Of a stretch of 64,000 nucleotides of DNA, positions 36,963-45,175 are shown piece by piece (the first letter of the stretch is position 1; each line of letters opens with the position of its first letter). The notes beneath the pieces are model-generated. The model made no database searches. It was not told the DNA's origin and saw only the letters and a program-made list of their open reading frames with translations. The position numbers and the translations under genes were made by a program. This stretch comes from Streptomyces sp. NBC_00341. Lineage in GTDB: Bacteria > Actinomycetota > Actinomycetes > Streptomycetales > Streptomycetaceae. The DNA is taken from NCBI RefSeq assembly GCF_041435055.1, contig NZ_CP108002.1, positions 744,001 through 808,000 of the forward strand, written 5' to 3'.

Positions 36963-39818
36963 TCACTTGCCGACGCGCCGCCACTGCTGGCCCGTACCGC
37001 CGTCGGCCTCCTGCTGCTCGACCGTCGCACCGTTGGCGGTCGAGCCGCCGGCTATGCCGAGGACCTTGCCGCTGCGGACGCAGGTGAGTGTGACGTAGCC
37101 GTCGCCCGCGTCGGCGATCGTCCACCGCTGGCTGGTGCTGTGCTCGGGAGTCCACTGGGTGATCTTCGCGCCGGCCTCGGAGACGCCGCCCCAGACCGCC
37201 CAGACCAGGGGTGTACTGCCGTGCGTGGTGTAGATCTCGTACTGCTCCGAACCCACCGGGATGAACCGGAACTGCTGGTTCACGGCCGAACTGGGGGTGT
37301 ACTGGATCAGTCCGGCGCCGTTCTCCGTGGAGGCACCGGCAACGTCGGCCGCCTTGCCCGACCGGCGGTTGACCAGCTGGAAGACGGACGTCTGGGCGGG
37401 CGGCGCGACCTTCACGGACCCGGCGGCGGGGATCGTGATGTGGCTGCTCCACTCCCCGAACACCACGTCGGTGGACCTGCCCGCCGCACCCCGCAGTGTC
37501 GCCTCTGTGACCTGGCCGTCCTTCCACCGCATGTCGAGTGTGAAGCCCCCGCGCACCCCGACTCCGGTGATGGAGCCGGCAGCCGCCCACGCTCGCGGGA
37601 GGGCCGGCAGCAGCTCCACCCGTCCGGGGCGGGACTGCACCAGCATCTGGATCATCGCCACGGGCGTGCCGAAGTTGGCGTCGATCTGGAACACGGAGCT
37701 GCTGCCGAAGCTGTACATGTCGAACATGTTGATCGCGCTGCCGTTGCTGAAGTTCACCGACGGCCGCAGCACATCGAGGACGAGCTCGTACGCCAGGTCC
37801 GCGTGCTTCAGCTTCGCCCAGCAGATGGCCCGCCAGGCGCTGGCCCAGCCGAAGCTCGCCATGCCGCGCGCCTCGAGCAGCTTCGTCGCCGCCGTGACGA
37901 GCTCGGCCGGTGAGTCCTCGACGGTGATGCGGTCGCCGGGGAAGAGCCCGATGAGCGGCGACAGGTGACGGTGCGTCGTCTCACCGAGGTTGTCGTCGCT
38001 CATCCACTCCTCGAGCCAGCCGCTGGTGGCGCTCACCTCCGGCAGGTACAGCCTGTCCTGGAGCGCGGAGACGGTGGAGGCGTAGCCGGCGTCCTTGCCG
38101 AGCGCTGCGGCCGCGGACCGGTAGTTCCCGAAGAGCTGCCAGACCAGCTCCTGCGCGTAGGTGATCCCCCGGGCGTCCTCCGGCCCGTGCTCCGGTGACC
38201 AGTCGTGGTCGTCGACGAGGACCTCCCTCGTCCCGCCGTTCGCGTGGTCGGGCACGGTCGTGGTGATCAGGCGCGACTCCCAGAACTCGCAGGCGCCCTT
38301 GAGCAGCGGGTAGATCCTGGCGAGGTGGGCGTCGTCCTGGCTGTACTCGTAGTGCTCGTAAAGGGAGTTGCACATCCACGCGTTGCCGGCCGGATGCCAC
38401 CACCAGCCGTTGCCGCCCCAGATGTTGGTGGAGATGCCCAGGGTCCAGCCCGCCACCTTGCCCGAGGTGTTGCGGAAGCGGTTGCGGGAGTCCTGGAAGA
38501 GGTTCTTGGTGGCCGCCTGCCATCCGGGCAGCTGGGCGACGCAGTAGTCGGTGAACGCGTCGAAGCACTCGGCCAGTCCCGCACGGTCGGGCAGCCAGTA
38601 GTTCATCTGGACGTTGATGTCGCTGTGGTAATCGCTCATCCAGGAAGGGGCGTTGGTGTCGATCCACAGACCCTGGAGGTTGGTGGGGAGGCTGCCGCGG
38701 GACCCGCACACCGCCAGGTAGCGGCCGAACTGCAGGTAGGAGGCCTCCAGTTCCGGGTCGGGCGCGGATCCGGCGGCGGCCCGTGCCGCGAGCCGCTCCG
38801 GCGTGTCCATCGCCCGCTGCGCGGCGGACGAGGTGCCCAGTTCCACGGCCATCCGCTGCTGAAGACGCTGGAAGTCGGCTACGTGGGTGGCGAGCAGTGC
38901 CGTGCCGGTGGCCGCCGCCGCCCGCGCCGCTTTCGCGCGGGCGACATCCAGGGGTACAAGGGACGCGTCCTTGTACTCGATGGACGGGTCGGCCTTGTAG
39001 CTGGTGCCGCCCGAGACGACCAGGACCACCTCGGAGCAGCCGCTGAACGTCACCTTCGCGCCCGACGCCGACACGGTGCCGCCGGTCCCGGCACCCTTCA
39101 CCACGGTGGCGTACTTCAGGGTGTTCGGCAGCGCGGCCGAGAACGACGCCTCCGCGGCCCCGGCGTTCGCCGCCACGGTTTCGCCCCGGGTCCCGGACAG
39201 GGTCAGGGAACCCGTGTACGAGCCGCCGCCGCTCTGCGTCAGCCGGATCATCACCGCGTCGTCGGGGTGGCTCGAGAAGACCTCGCGCCGGTAGGTGACA
39301 CCACCGGTCCGGTACGAGACGGTCACCAGGCCGTTGCTCATGTCCAGCGTGCGGCGGTACTCACTGACCGCGCCGAGGCCGTGGGCCGGAATCTCCAGCA
39401 CCGCCTTGGCCAGCATTCCGAAGGTGCCGAAGTCGCCTGTTCCGTAAGGGAACTGACCGTCCGACTGGAGCACGGCATTGGCATGACCGGTCCACAGTGT
39501 GGCGTCCGCCAGAACCATCGTGTCGCGCGAGGGGTCGCCGGTGACGAGAGCCCCCAGCCGGCCGTTCCCGATGGGCAGGCCCTCCTGCGTCATCCGGTTC
39601 TCGGCGCCGGGCCGGGAGTATCGGAGCGTCAGCGCCTCCTCCTCCGGCACGAGCGACAGCGCGTCGGGGCGCGATACGGCAGCGGCGCCGCTGGTGAACT
39701 CGGGCAGTGACGACAGTGCGACCAGCGCGGTCATCGACGCGGCGGCGCGCAGCAGGCCGCGACGCGACATCCCGCCCTCGTCCTGGGCGGGGTGCTGTGC
39801 GGGTGTTCTAGGGGACAT
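36963..39818 (-). CDS. Secreted GH95 alpha-L-fucosidase with ricin-type domain
   Basis: A 951-residue exported glycosidase. A twin-arginine signal (SRRGLLRAAASMTALVAL) is followed by the GH95 N-terminal beta-domain, which includes YSRPGAENRMTQEGLPIGNG. The helical barrel follows with the paired catalytic Asn residues in NVQMNYW near 418. The acid Glu region is around WSPEHGPEDARGITY, and the Asp is in FQIDANFGTPVA near 735. About 130 C-terminal residues form a ricin-type lectin domain ending TGQQWRRVGK. GH95 enzymes release alpha-1,2-fucose or alpha-L-galactose from glycans. ATG at 39818 follows AAGGAG. It has its own terminator and a repeat-rich upstream region, so it is independent of the phosphonate genes around it. 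Confidence 0.92.
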   Translation of the reverse strand: MSPRTPAQHPAQDEGGMSRRGLLRAAASMTALVALSSLPEFTSGAAAVSRPDALSLVPEEEALTLRYSRPGAENRMTQEGLPIGNGRLGALVTGDPSRDTMVLADATLWTGHANAVLQSDGQFPYGTGDFGTFGMLAKAVLEIPAHGLGAVSEYRRTLDMSNGLVTVSYRTGGVTYRREVFSSHPDDAVMIRLTQSGGGSYTGSLTLSGTRGETVAANAGAAEASFSAALPNTLKYATVVKGAGTGGTVSASGAKVTFSGCSEVVLVVSGGTSYKADPSIEYKDASLVPLDVARAKAARAAAATGTALLATHVADFQRLQQRMAVELGTSSAAQRAMDTPERLAARAAAGSAPDPELEASYLQFGRYLAVCGSRGSLPTNLQGLWIDTNAPSWMSDYHSDINVQMNYWLPDRAGLAECFDAFTDYCVAQLPGWQAATKNLFQDSRNRFRNTSGKVAGWTLGISTNIWGGNGWWWHPAGNAWMCNSLYEHYEYSQDDAHLARIYPLLKGACEFWESRLITTTVPDHANGGTREVLVDDHDWSPEHGPEDARGITYAQELVWQLFGNYRSAAAALGKDAGYASTVSALQDRLYLPEVSATSGWLEEWMSDDNLGETTHRHLSPLIGLFPGDRITVEDSPAELVTAATKLLEARGMASFGWASAWRAICWAKLKHADLAYELVLDVLRPSVNFSNGSAINMFDMYSFGSSSVFQIDANFGTPVAMIQMLVQSRPGRVELLPALPRAWAAAGSITGVGVRGGFTLDMRWKDGQVTEATLRGAAGRSTDVVFGEWSSHITIPAAGSVKVAPPAQTSVFQLVNRRSGKAADVAGASTENGAGLIQYTPSSAVNQQFRFIPVGSEQYEIYTTHGSTPLVWAVWGGVSEAGAKITQWTPEHSTSQRWTIADAGDGYVTLTCVRSGKVLGIAGGSTANGATVEQQEADGGTGQQWRRVGK

Positions 39819-39940
39819 GGACTGCGGCTCCTTCTGGGGGCAGCGGTGCTCGAATCGTGGGGGGTACGGCGGCTGCGAGGCGGGCGCCTCGGCGGAAGTG
39901 CAGCGGCAGTAACGCGGCCTGTCAATACCTTCAACCGGGG

Positions 39941-40113
39941 TTTCCTATATGATTCACCGCCGATGTCACATCCCTGCGAGTCCCGGACCGCGCCCCGGAA
40001 TCACCGAGTACAGGAGCTACGAGATGGGAACATCCAGGGATGTGACGTCAGGAAAGTCTTGACGGCGCGCGGCCCCTGGTCAACCATCACGCCATCATTT
40101 TCCTATCTGATTC
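39941..40113. repeat. Nested direct and inverted repeats upstream of the GH95 gene
   Basis: Two AT-rich direct repeats, TTTCCTATATGATTC at 39941-39955 and TTTCCTATCTGATTC at 40099-40113, flank a long inverted repeat. Its arms are GATGTCACATCCCTG at 39962-39976 and CAGGGATGTGACGTC at 40035-40049, matching 14 of 15. The whole sits in the 337-bp gap (39819-40155) upstream of the GH95 gene and downstream of phnE. On the coding strand of GH95 the direct repeat reads GAATCATATAGGAAA. It probably forms a regulator-binding region. No gene is visible in the gap. Confidence 0.75.
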
Positions 40114-40155
40114 GAGAAGACGTCGTCTCCGACTGCCGCCTGCCGTGACCGGCGG

Positions 40156-41046
40156 TCAGGCCAGGCGCTGCCGCACCCATGCCGACAGCCGATCGACGGC
40201 GACGATCAGGACCAGCACGACCAGGATGTGGGTCAGCATCTCGTCGAACTGGAACAGCTTGATGGACTGGTTGATCAGGAAGCCGATCCCGCCCGCGCCG
40301 ACGAGTCCCAGCACCAGCGACGCCCGCACATTGACGTCGAGCCGGTACAGCAGCAGTCCGGTCAGCTGGGGAGTGACGGACGGCAGCAGGGCGTGCGCCG
40401 CGATCTGGATCCTGCCCGCCCCCGCCGAGCGCAGGGCCTGCACGGGGCCGGGATCGGCGTCCTCCAGCGCCTCCGCCCACAGTTTGCCCATCACACCGAT
40501 GTTGTGGAGGAGCAACGCCAGGACGCCGGGGAAGGGCCCGAGTCCGACAGCGGTGACGAAGATCAGGGCGAAGACCACGTCGGGTACGGCGCGAAGGAAC
40601 GACAGCAGGGAACGCGCGGCCTGGTAGACCGCCGCGGAGGGGGCGGTCCCACGTGCCGCGAGCAGCGCCAGGAGCAGCGAGAACGGCACGGACAGCGTCG
40701 TGCCGAGCAAGCCGATCCACAGCGTGACCAGAGCACCGTTGAGACTGGGTTGCAGGACGCCCCAGCTCAGATCGGGCGGAATCGCGTCACCGAGGAAGTC
40801 CGCGATGCCGCCCCAGCCCTCGGCCAGTGCGCCGAAGGACATCTCGGTGGTGTTCCACGCGATGACGTGAGCGGTGACCACCACGGCGGCGACCACGGCT
40901 CCCACGGCGGTGGCCCGTGGCCGGGCGGGCTTCGCCGGGACGGGAAGCGTCCGTATCTCGTCGAGCTGGGTCATCCGTGTCTCGCCGGGCTCGGTCATCC
41001 GCATCTCGTTGGGCTCGGTCATCCGTATCTCGTTGAGTTCGGTCAT
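40156..41046 (-). CDS. phnE: Phosphonate ABC transporter permease
   Basis: A 296-residue PhnE-type permease with six hydrophobic segments. It carries the binding-protein-dependent transport signature near residue 200 (EALEDADPGPVQALRSAGAGRIQIA) and GLVGAGGIGFLINQSIK near the C-terminus, typical of PhnE. The first 32 residues are four imperfect copies of an octapeptide (MTELNEIR, MTEPNEMR, MTEPGETR, MTQLDEIR), each beginning with ATG. The true start may therefore be any of the four. The first ATG overlaps the phnC stop (ATGA). It is the last gene of a phnDCE operon. Confidence 0.9.
   Translation of the reverse strand: MTELNEIRMTEPNEMRMTEPGETRMTQLDEIRTLPVPAKPARPRATAVGAVVAAVVVTAHVIAWNTTEMSFGALAEGWGGIADFLGDAIPPDLSWGVLQPSLNGALVTLWIGLLGTTLSVPFSLLLALLAARGTAPSAAVYQAARSLLSFLRAVPDVVFALIFVTAVGLGPFPGVLALLLHNIGVMGKLWAEALEDADPGPVQALRSAGAGRIQIAAHALLPSVTPQLTGLLLYRLDVNVRASLVLGLVGAGGIGFLINQSIKLFQFDEMLTHILVVLVLIVAVDRLSAWVRQRLA
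40951..41046 (-). repeat. Four 24-bp tandem repeats at the 5' end of phnE
   Basis: Four imperfect 24-bp units (41023-41046, 40999-41022, 40975-40998, 40951-40974) each encode Met-Thr-(Glu/Gln)-x-x-Glu-x-Arg. They keep the reading frame, and each unit carries an ATG. Family members usually begin near the end of this stretch, so copy-number change would vary the N-terminal tail without breaking the gene. Confidence 0.92.
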
Positions 41047-41756
41047 GAGACAGCCTCCACGGTCGCGGACCGGTACAGGGCGTCGACGTTCTGGCCGGGC
41101 GGCCCGTCCAGGATCACCCGGCCGCTTCGCAGGCCGACCACGCGGTCGGCGTAGCGGGCGGCGAGCGAGGGCTGGTGCAGGACGGCGAGGACGGCCAGGC
41201 CCGCGTCGTGGGCGAGCTCGGCCAGCAGCGCGAGTACCTGTTCCGAGGCGGCCGGGTCGAGCGCGGACACCGGTTCGTCGGCGAGCAGCACGCGGGGGCG
41301 CTGGCACAGGGCACGGGCCACCGCGACGCGCTGCTGCTGGCCGCCGGAGAGGCTGCCCGCGCGGTCGTGCGCCCGGTCGGCGAGACCCACCCGGTCCAGG
41401 CAGGCCATCGCCTCCTCGCGCAGTGCGCGCGGGAACAGGGCGGGAACGAGCGAGTGCCGCAGCCGGAGCCGGCCGAGGGCGCCGGCGCACACGTTCTCCA
41501 GGACGGTGCGCCGGCATACCAGGTGGATGTGCTGGAAGACCACGGCGGTGTCCATCGGCGCGCACGGCTTCCCGTCGATGCTCACGCTGCCCGCCGCCAT
41601 CGGTTCCAGCCCGGCGGCGGCTCGCAGCAGGGTCGACTTGCCGGAGCCGTTGGCCCCGAGTACGGCGAGCAGCTCACCCCGGGCGACGTCGACGTCGACA
41701 CCGTGCAGCACCTGCCGCTCGCCGTACCGCACGGTGATCCCGGACAGGGCGAGCAT
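41043..41756 (-). CDS. phnC: Phosphonate ABC transporter ATP-binding protein
   Basis: A 237-residue ATPase of the PhnC type. Walker A is LGANGSGKST near residue 35, the signature LSGGQQQRVAVARAL near 130, and Walker B VLLADEPVSALD near 155. The switch is VLHQPSLA. Start ATG overlaps the phnD stop (TGATG), and its stop overlaps the phnE start, so the three proteins are translationally coupled. Substrate class is taken from the PhnD-like partner. Confidence 0.9.
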   Translation of the reverse strand: MLALSGITVRYGERQVLHGVDVDVARGELLAVLGANGSGKSTLLRAAAGLEPMAAGSVSIDGKPCAPMDTAVVFQHIHLVCRRTVLENVCAGALGRLRLRHSLVPALFPRALREEAMACLDRVGLADRAHDRAGSLSGGQQQRVAVARALCQRPRVLLADEPVSALDPAASEQVLALLAELAHDAGLAVLAVLHQPSLAARYADRVVGLRSGRVILDGPPGQNVDALYRSATVEAVS

Positions 41757-42664
41757 CAGACGTCCTTCTCGGTCAGGTTCAGGGCGGCTGCCAGGTCGAA
41801 CAGCGGCTGGTACGTGGACTTGTCCACGGCGATCAGCGGAGCCGGCGGGTCGACGTCGAGGAGCGCGCCGATCTTGCCGACCTTGTCCGGCGACAGCTTC
41901 AGCAGGGCGTCGGTGACGGCCTTCTTGAACTCTGCGTCGAGGTTGCCGCGCACGGTGATCGGGTCGTTCGGGATCGGGTCCGATCCCCATACCTTGCGGA
42001 ACCCGGACGGCTCGAAGGTGCCGGCGGCGGTGGCGCTGGCCAGCTGCTGGGAGTTGATCTCGGCGGCGTCGACCGTGCCCTTGGCGAGGGCCAGCAGCGC
42101 CTCCGGGTGGCCTCCGGCGTAGTTGACCTTGACGTCGTCCTTCTTGAGGCCCGCGTCGAGCATCGCCTGGCGCGGCAGCGCGTCGCCCGACGTCGATCCC
42201 ACGGACGCCAGCGCGAGGGAGTGGCCCTTGAGCTCCGCGACCGACTTGACGGCGGAGTCCTTCGGCACCCAGATGCCGGCCGTGTAGCTGGACACCTTCC
42301 CCTTGCCGTCACCGAAGGAGGCGATGGCCTCTGCCTTGGCGCGCCCACTGGCGAAGACATAGCCGAGGGGCCCGAACATGGCGATGTCGAGTTTGCCGTT
42401 CTCCATGGCGAGGACCTCGGCGGAGTAGTCCTCCGTGATGGTCAGCTCCACCTCGCAGTCCAGGCTTTCGCTCAGGGCGTCGGCGAGGACCTTGGCGGCC
42501 GGGGTGAGCTTGGCGGGGTCCTCGAAGGGCTCCACACCGAAGCGGATCTTGCCGCCGGGGCAGTCGGCGGACTCGGCCGCGTCCGAACTGCCGCCGCAGG
42601 CGGTCAGGGACAGCGCGGCGACAACGGCGAGCGAAGTGGCGAGGGTGAAAGGGCGGACGAGCAC
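41756..42664 (-). CDS. phnD: Phosphonate-binding lipoprotein
   Basis: A 302-residue PhnD-family binding protein with lipobox SLTAC, tethered outside the membrane. Family features are KIRFGVEPFEDPAKLTPAAK, DYSAEVLAMENGKLDIAMFGPLGYV, LALASVGSTSGDALPRQAM and the IPNDPITVRGNL region, lining the phosphonate or phosphate-ester pocket. GTG at 42664 is preceded by GGAG. It is first in the phnDCE operon, and a GntR-type palindrome lies 118-131 bp upstream of the start. Confidence 0.9.
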   Translation of the reverse strand: MLVRPFTLATSLAVVAALSLTACGGSSDAAESADCPGGKIRFGVEPFEDPAKLTPAAKVLADALSESLDCEVELTITEDYSAEVLAMENGKLDIAMFGPLGYVFASGRAKAEAIASFGDGKGKVSSYTAGIWVPKDSAVKSVAELKGHSLALASVGSTSGDALPRQAMLDAGLKKDDVKVNYAGGHPEALLALAKGTVDAAEINSQQLASATAAGTFEPSGFRKVWGSDPIPNDPITVRGNLDAEFKKAVTDALLKLSPDKVGKIGALLDVDPPAPLIAVDKSTYQPLFDLAAALNLTEKDV

Positions 42665-42781
42665 GGTGGACTCCGGGTTCGAGGGCAGCGCGAGGGAAGG
42701 AAGCGGGGGTGCAAGCAGTGGGGGGGTAGTGCGCCGTGACGGCTGTCGCCAACGTCTCAGGCACAGCCACCTCGGTCAACA

Positions 42782-42795
42782 CTTGTATCGACAGG
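42782..42795 (-). promoter_or_regulatory. GntR-type operator upstream of phnDCE
   Basis: CTTGTATCGACAGG is an imperfect palindrome, nearly identical to sites at 45120-45133 and 46378-46391. It resembles the PhnF operator TGGTATAGACCA in its central GTAT-GAC core. The likely binding protein is the GntR/UTRA regulator at 46631-47365. Confidence 0.7.
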
Positions 42796-42834
42796 TTGCC
42801 AACTGTTCATCCGTGAGTCGGCAAGCAGTTGTCC

Positions 42835-42864
42835 GGTCCTCCCGGCCGAGGGGCCGGGAGGACC
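42835..42864 (-). terminator. Hairpin terminator after the PhoD gene
   Basis: GGTCCTCCCGGCC pairs perfectly with GGCCGGGAGGACC around GAGG, 21 bp beyond the PhoD stop. It separates that gene from the phnDCE promoter on the same strand. Confidence 0.85.
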
Positions 42865-42885
42865 GGGAGGGACGGGAAAGTGGGC

Positions 42886-44997
42886 TCAGTGGTGACTGCG
42901 ACCGGAGGTGTGACCGAGTTCGGCCGCGGTGCGGGTCACCTCGAAGAGCCGCTCACCCTCGCGGTTGATCCAGGTCGCCGTGAGGGTCGGCATGTCGAGC
43001 GTCGTGTCCGCGACCAGCTTGAGGAAGACGTGCGGCTCGACGGCGCTGTGCACCAGGTAGGGGCTGGGCACGTTGAGGCTCGGGATGGTGCTGTCGTGCA
43101 TGGGGCTGACGATGAACTGCCACAGGTCGTAGCCGACGCGGGGGCCGTAGCTCAGGGCACGGGAGACGTGGATGTCCCCGCCGATCAGGAAGCAGCCCGG
43201 GATCTTCTCCGCGGCGATGAAGTCGTAGATCGCGTCACGCTCGTAGGAGTAGGTGGCCCAGTCGTCCTTCTCGGCGTTCTCCTTGTCGTCCCAGATCATC
43301 CCGGTGGCGATGGCCTTGAACGGGGCCGTGCTCCGGCTCAGCTGCTTACGGAGCCAGTCCCACTGCACCTTACCCAGACAGGTCACCTGGGTGCTGTCGG
43401 CCCAGCTCGGTGCGGTACGGCTGAACCAGCGCGGGTCCAGCAGGAAGACCTCGATCGGACCCCGGCGGAAAGATGTATAGACACCCTCGCCGTCCGTTCT
43501 CTCCTTGAGGATCTTCCCGTCCGCGGTCTGCCCGAAGGTGGGGTTGGCACGGTAGTTGACGAAGGCCGTGCGGTTCTGTCGTTTGCTCTTGTAGTCGCCG
43601 TGGAAGTCGTTGCCACCGAAGTCGTGGTCGTCCCATGTGGCCCAGATCGGCATGGAGGAGACCAGCCGGGAGATCTCCGGCTGCACCAGGAACGTACGGT
43701 GCTTCCGGCGGGCCACCTCCAGGTCGGCGCTGTCGACGTACGGGGTGTCACCGAGCATGACGAAGCTGTCGCAGCCCTCGTCCATGATCGCCGTCCAGAC
43801 GTGGTCGGGGACCGACGGGCCGCACGAGCCCATCCCCATGGTGACCACACAGGGCCTGTCCGGGTCGGGCGAGGTGGTGAAGGACCCGGTCATCGGCGTG
43901 AAGCCGGCCGCTTCCCTGACCGGGGTGAGGGAGAACTCGTACGCCGTGTCGGGTGCCAGGCGCCGCAGTTGGGCGATCAGTGTGTTGTCGTTGCCGGGCT
44001 CGACGGCGGTGGTGACGGTGCGCCAGGGCCTGTTCCGCTTCCCGCCCAGCTCCCGGTAGGCGCAGTTCCAGCGGGAGTAGAGCGAGGGGTCGAGGCCGGG
44101 ACGGGCCCAGATCCGGGCGCTGCCCGGCTCCGTGTGGCCGACCATCGGTCCGACCGGCTGCTCGGGCGGCATCGGCGTCGGCACCACGGTGGGAGCCGTG
44201 CCGGTGCGCACCGACGCGACGTAGCCGGCCAGCGCGGTGAAGAACGCCTCGCTGTCCGCCACCGCGTCGGCCGGCTGCACCACCGCGCCCGCGCTGTCGC
44301 GGATCTTGTCCACGGTCAGGCTGGTGACGAGGAACCGGCCCGCCCCGAACTGGCCCTCCAGCAGCGCCGGCGGGAATCCGGAGGCGGAACAGGCCATCAG
44401 GACCCGCATCCCGCTCCACCGCTGAACCGTCTCGTAGCTCACCCGCGGACTGGCGTTCCGGCCGGTGAACAGCCGGCCGTTGCTGACGCGCAGTCCCTTG
44501 ACGAGCGGGTGGGCGGCGTCGACCGGGTGGATCGTGTCGTAGTCGGCGTCGGTGCGCACGGCGGACACACCACTGGGCAGGTAGGCCACCGCGGCGCCGT
44601 ACTGGTCGGACTGTGCCAAATCCAGCACGACCCGGTGGCCGGCGACGAACCGGCGCAGCGAGTCGGTCTGGCCGGCGACGTAGTCGAGGTAGTCGTCGCT
44701 GTTGTTGGTGAAGGTGCCGAACGCGATCAGGTCGACCTGCTGCGGCTGTTCGTCGGCCGGCAGCGTCAGGTCGAGCGGTACCACCTCGAAGCCCGCGGTA
44801 CGCAGCAGTTCGGCCAGGCCCAGGGCCTTGGTCCAGGGGTCCTCGTACTCCAGGACGGCGGCGCGCAGCGGGGCGGGGTCGTCCGCGGAGCGCGGCGCGG
44901 CGACGGCGGCCGGAGCCGGTCCGGCGACACCGGCCGTGAGAGCTGCGGCGACGCCGCCCGTCAGTATCTTCCGTCTGTCCAGGCCGTTGTCCGGCAT
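42886..44997 (-). CDS. Tat-exported PhoD-type phosphodiesterase/alkaline phosphatase with extra N-terminal domain
   Basis: A 703-residue secreted metallo-phosphoesterase. The Tat signal is LDRRKILTGGVAAAL. Residues about 45-310 form an extra alpha/beta domain (LRAAVLEYEDPWTKALGLAE, VDLIAFGTFTNN) resembling class I glutamine-amidotransferase-like or ThuA folds. The PhoD part (about 325-690) has the N-terminal beta-domain VGHTEPGSARIWAR. It is followed by the metal site motifs MGSCG, MLGDTPYVDS, TWDDHDFGGNDFHGD and LIGGDIHVSRAL. Most PhoD proteins lack the first domain. ATG at 44997 follows AAGGAGA. A GntR-type palindrome lies 123 bp upstream, so it is probably co-regulated with phnDCE. Confidence 0.9.
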   Translation of the reverse strand: MPDNGLDRRKILTGGVAAALTAGVAGPAPAAVAAPRSADDPAPLRAAVLEYEDPWTKALGLAELLRTAGFEVVPLDLTLPADEQPQQVDLIAFGTFTNNSDDYLDYVAGQTDSLRRFVAGHRVVLDLAQSDQYGAAVAYLPSGVSAVRTDADYDTIHPVDAAHPLVKGLRVSNGRLFTGRNASPRVSYETVQRWSGMRVLMACSASGFPPALLEGQFGAGRFLVTSLTVDKIRDSAGAVVQPADAVADSEAFFTALAGYVASVRTGTAPTVVPTPMPPEQPVGPMVGHTEPGSARIWARPGLDPSLYSRWNCAYRELGGKRNRPWRTVTTAVEPGNDNTLIAQLRRLAPDTAYEFSLTPVREAAGFTPMTGSFTTSPDPDRPCVVTMGMGSCGPSVPDHVWTAIMDEGCDSFVMLGDTPYVDSADLEVARRKHRTFLVQPEISRLVSSMPIWATWDDHDFGGNDFHGDYKSKRQNRTAFVNYRANPTFGQTADGKILKERTDGEGVYTSFRRGPIEVFLLDPRWFSRTAPSWADSTQVTCLGKVQWDWLRKQLSRSTAPFKAIATGMIWDDKENAEKDDWATYSYERDAIYDFIAAEKIPGCFLIGGDIHVSRALSYGPRVGYDLWQFIVSPMHDSTIPSLNVPSPYLVHSAVEPHVFLKLVADTTLDMPTLTATWINREGERLFEVTRTAAELGHTSGRSHH

Positions 44998-45119
44998 GTG
45001 TGTCTCCTTCGGAAGGTGATCTCGGGTCCGCCCGGTGCGGGTACGGGGACCGGGCGGTGGGTGCCCGTTTCCGGGCCCGTGCCGCAGACGCTGACAGAGC
45101 GAGCGGCGGGCGGCAATAG

Positions 45120-45133
45120 CTTGTATCGACAAG
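45120..45133 (-). promoter_or_regulatory. GntR-type operator upstream of the PhoD gene
   Basis: CTTGTATCGACAAG has perfect CTTGT/ACAAG arms around ATCG and is the most symmetrical of three sibling sites. It lies between the downstream end of the second alcohol dehydrogenase gene and the PhoD start. Confidence 0.75.
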
Positions 45134-45175
45134 TCATTCGGAGTTCATGCGGACCATTGACATGCTGTGCGATGT

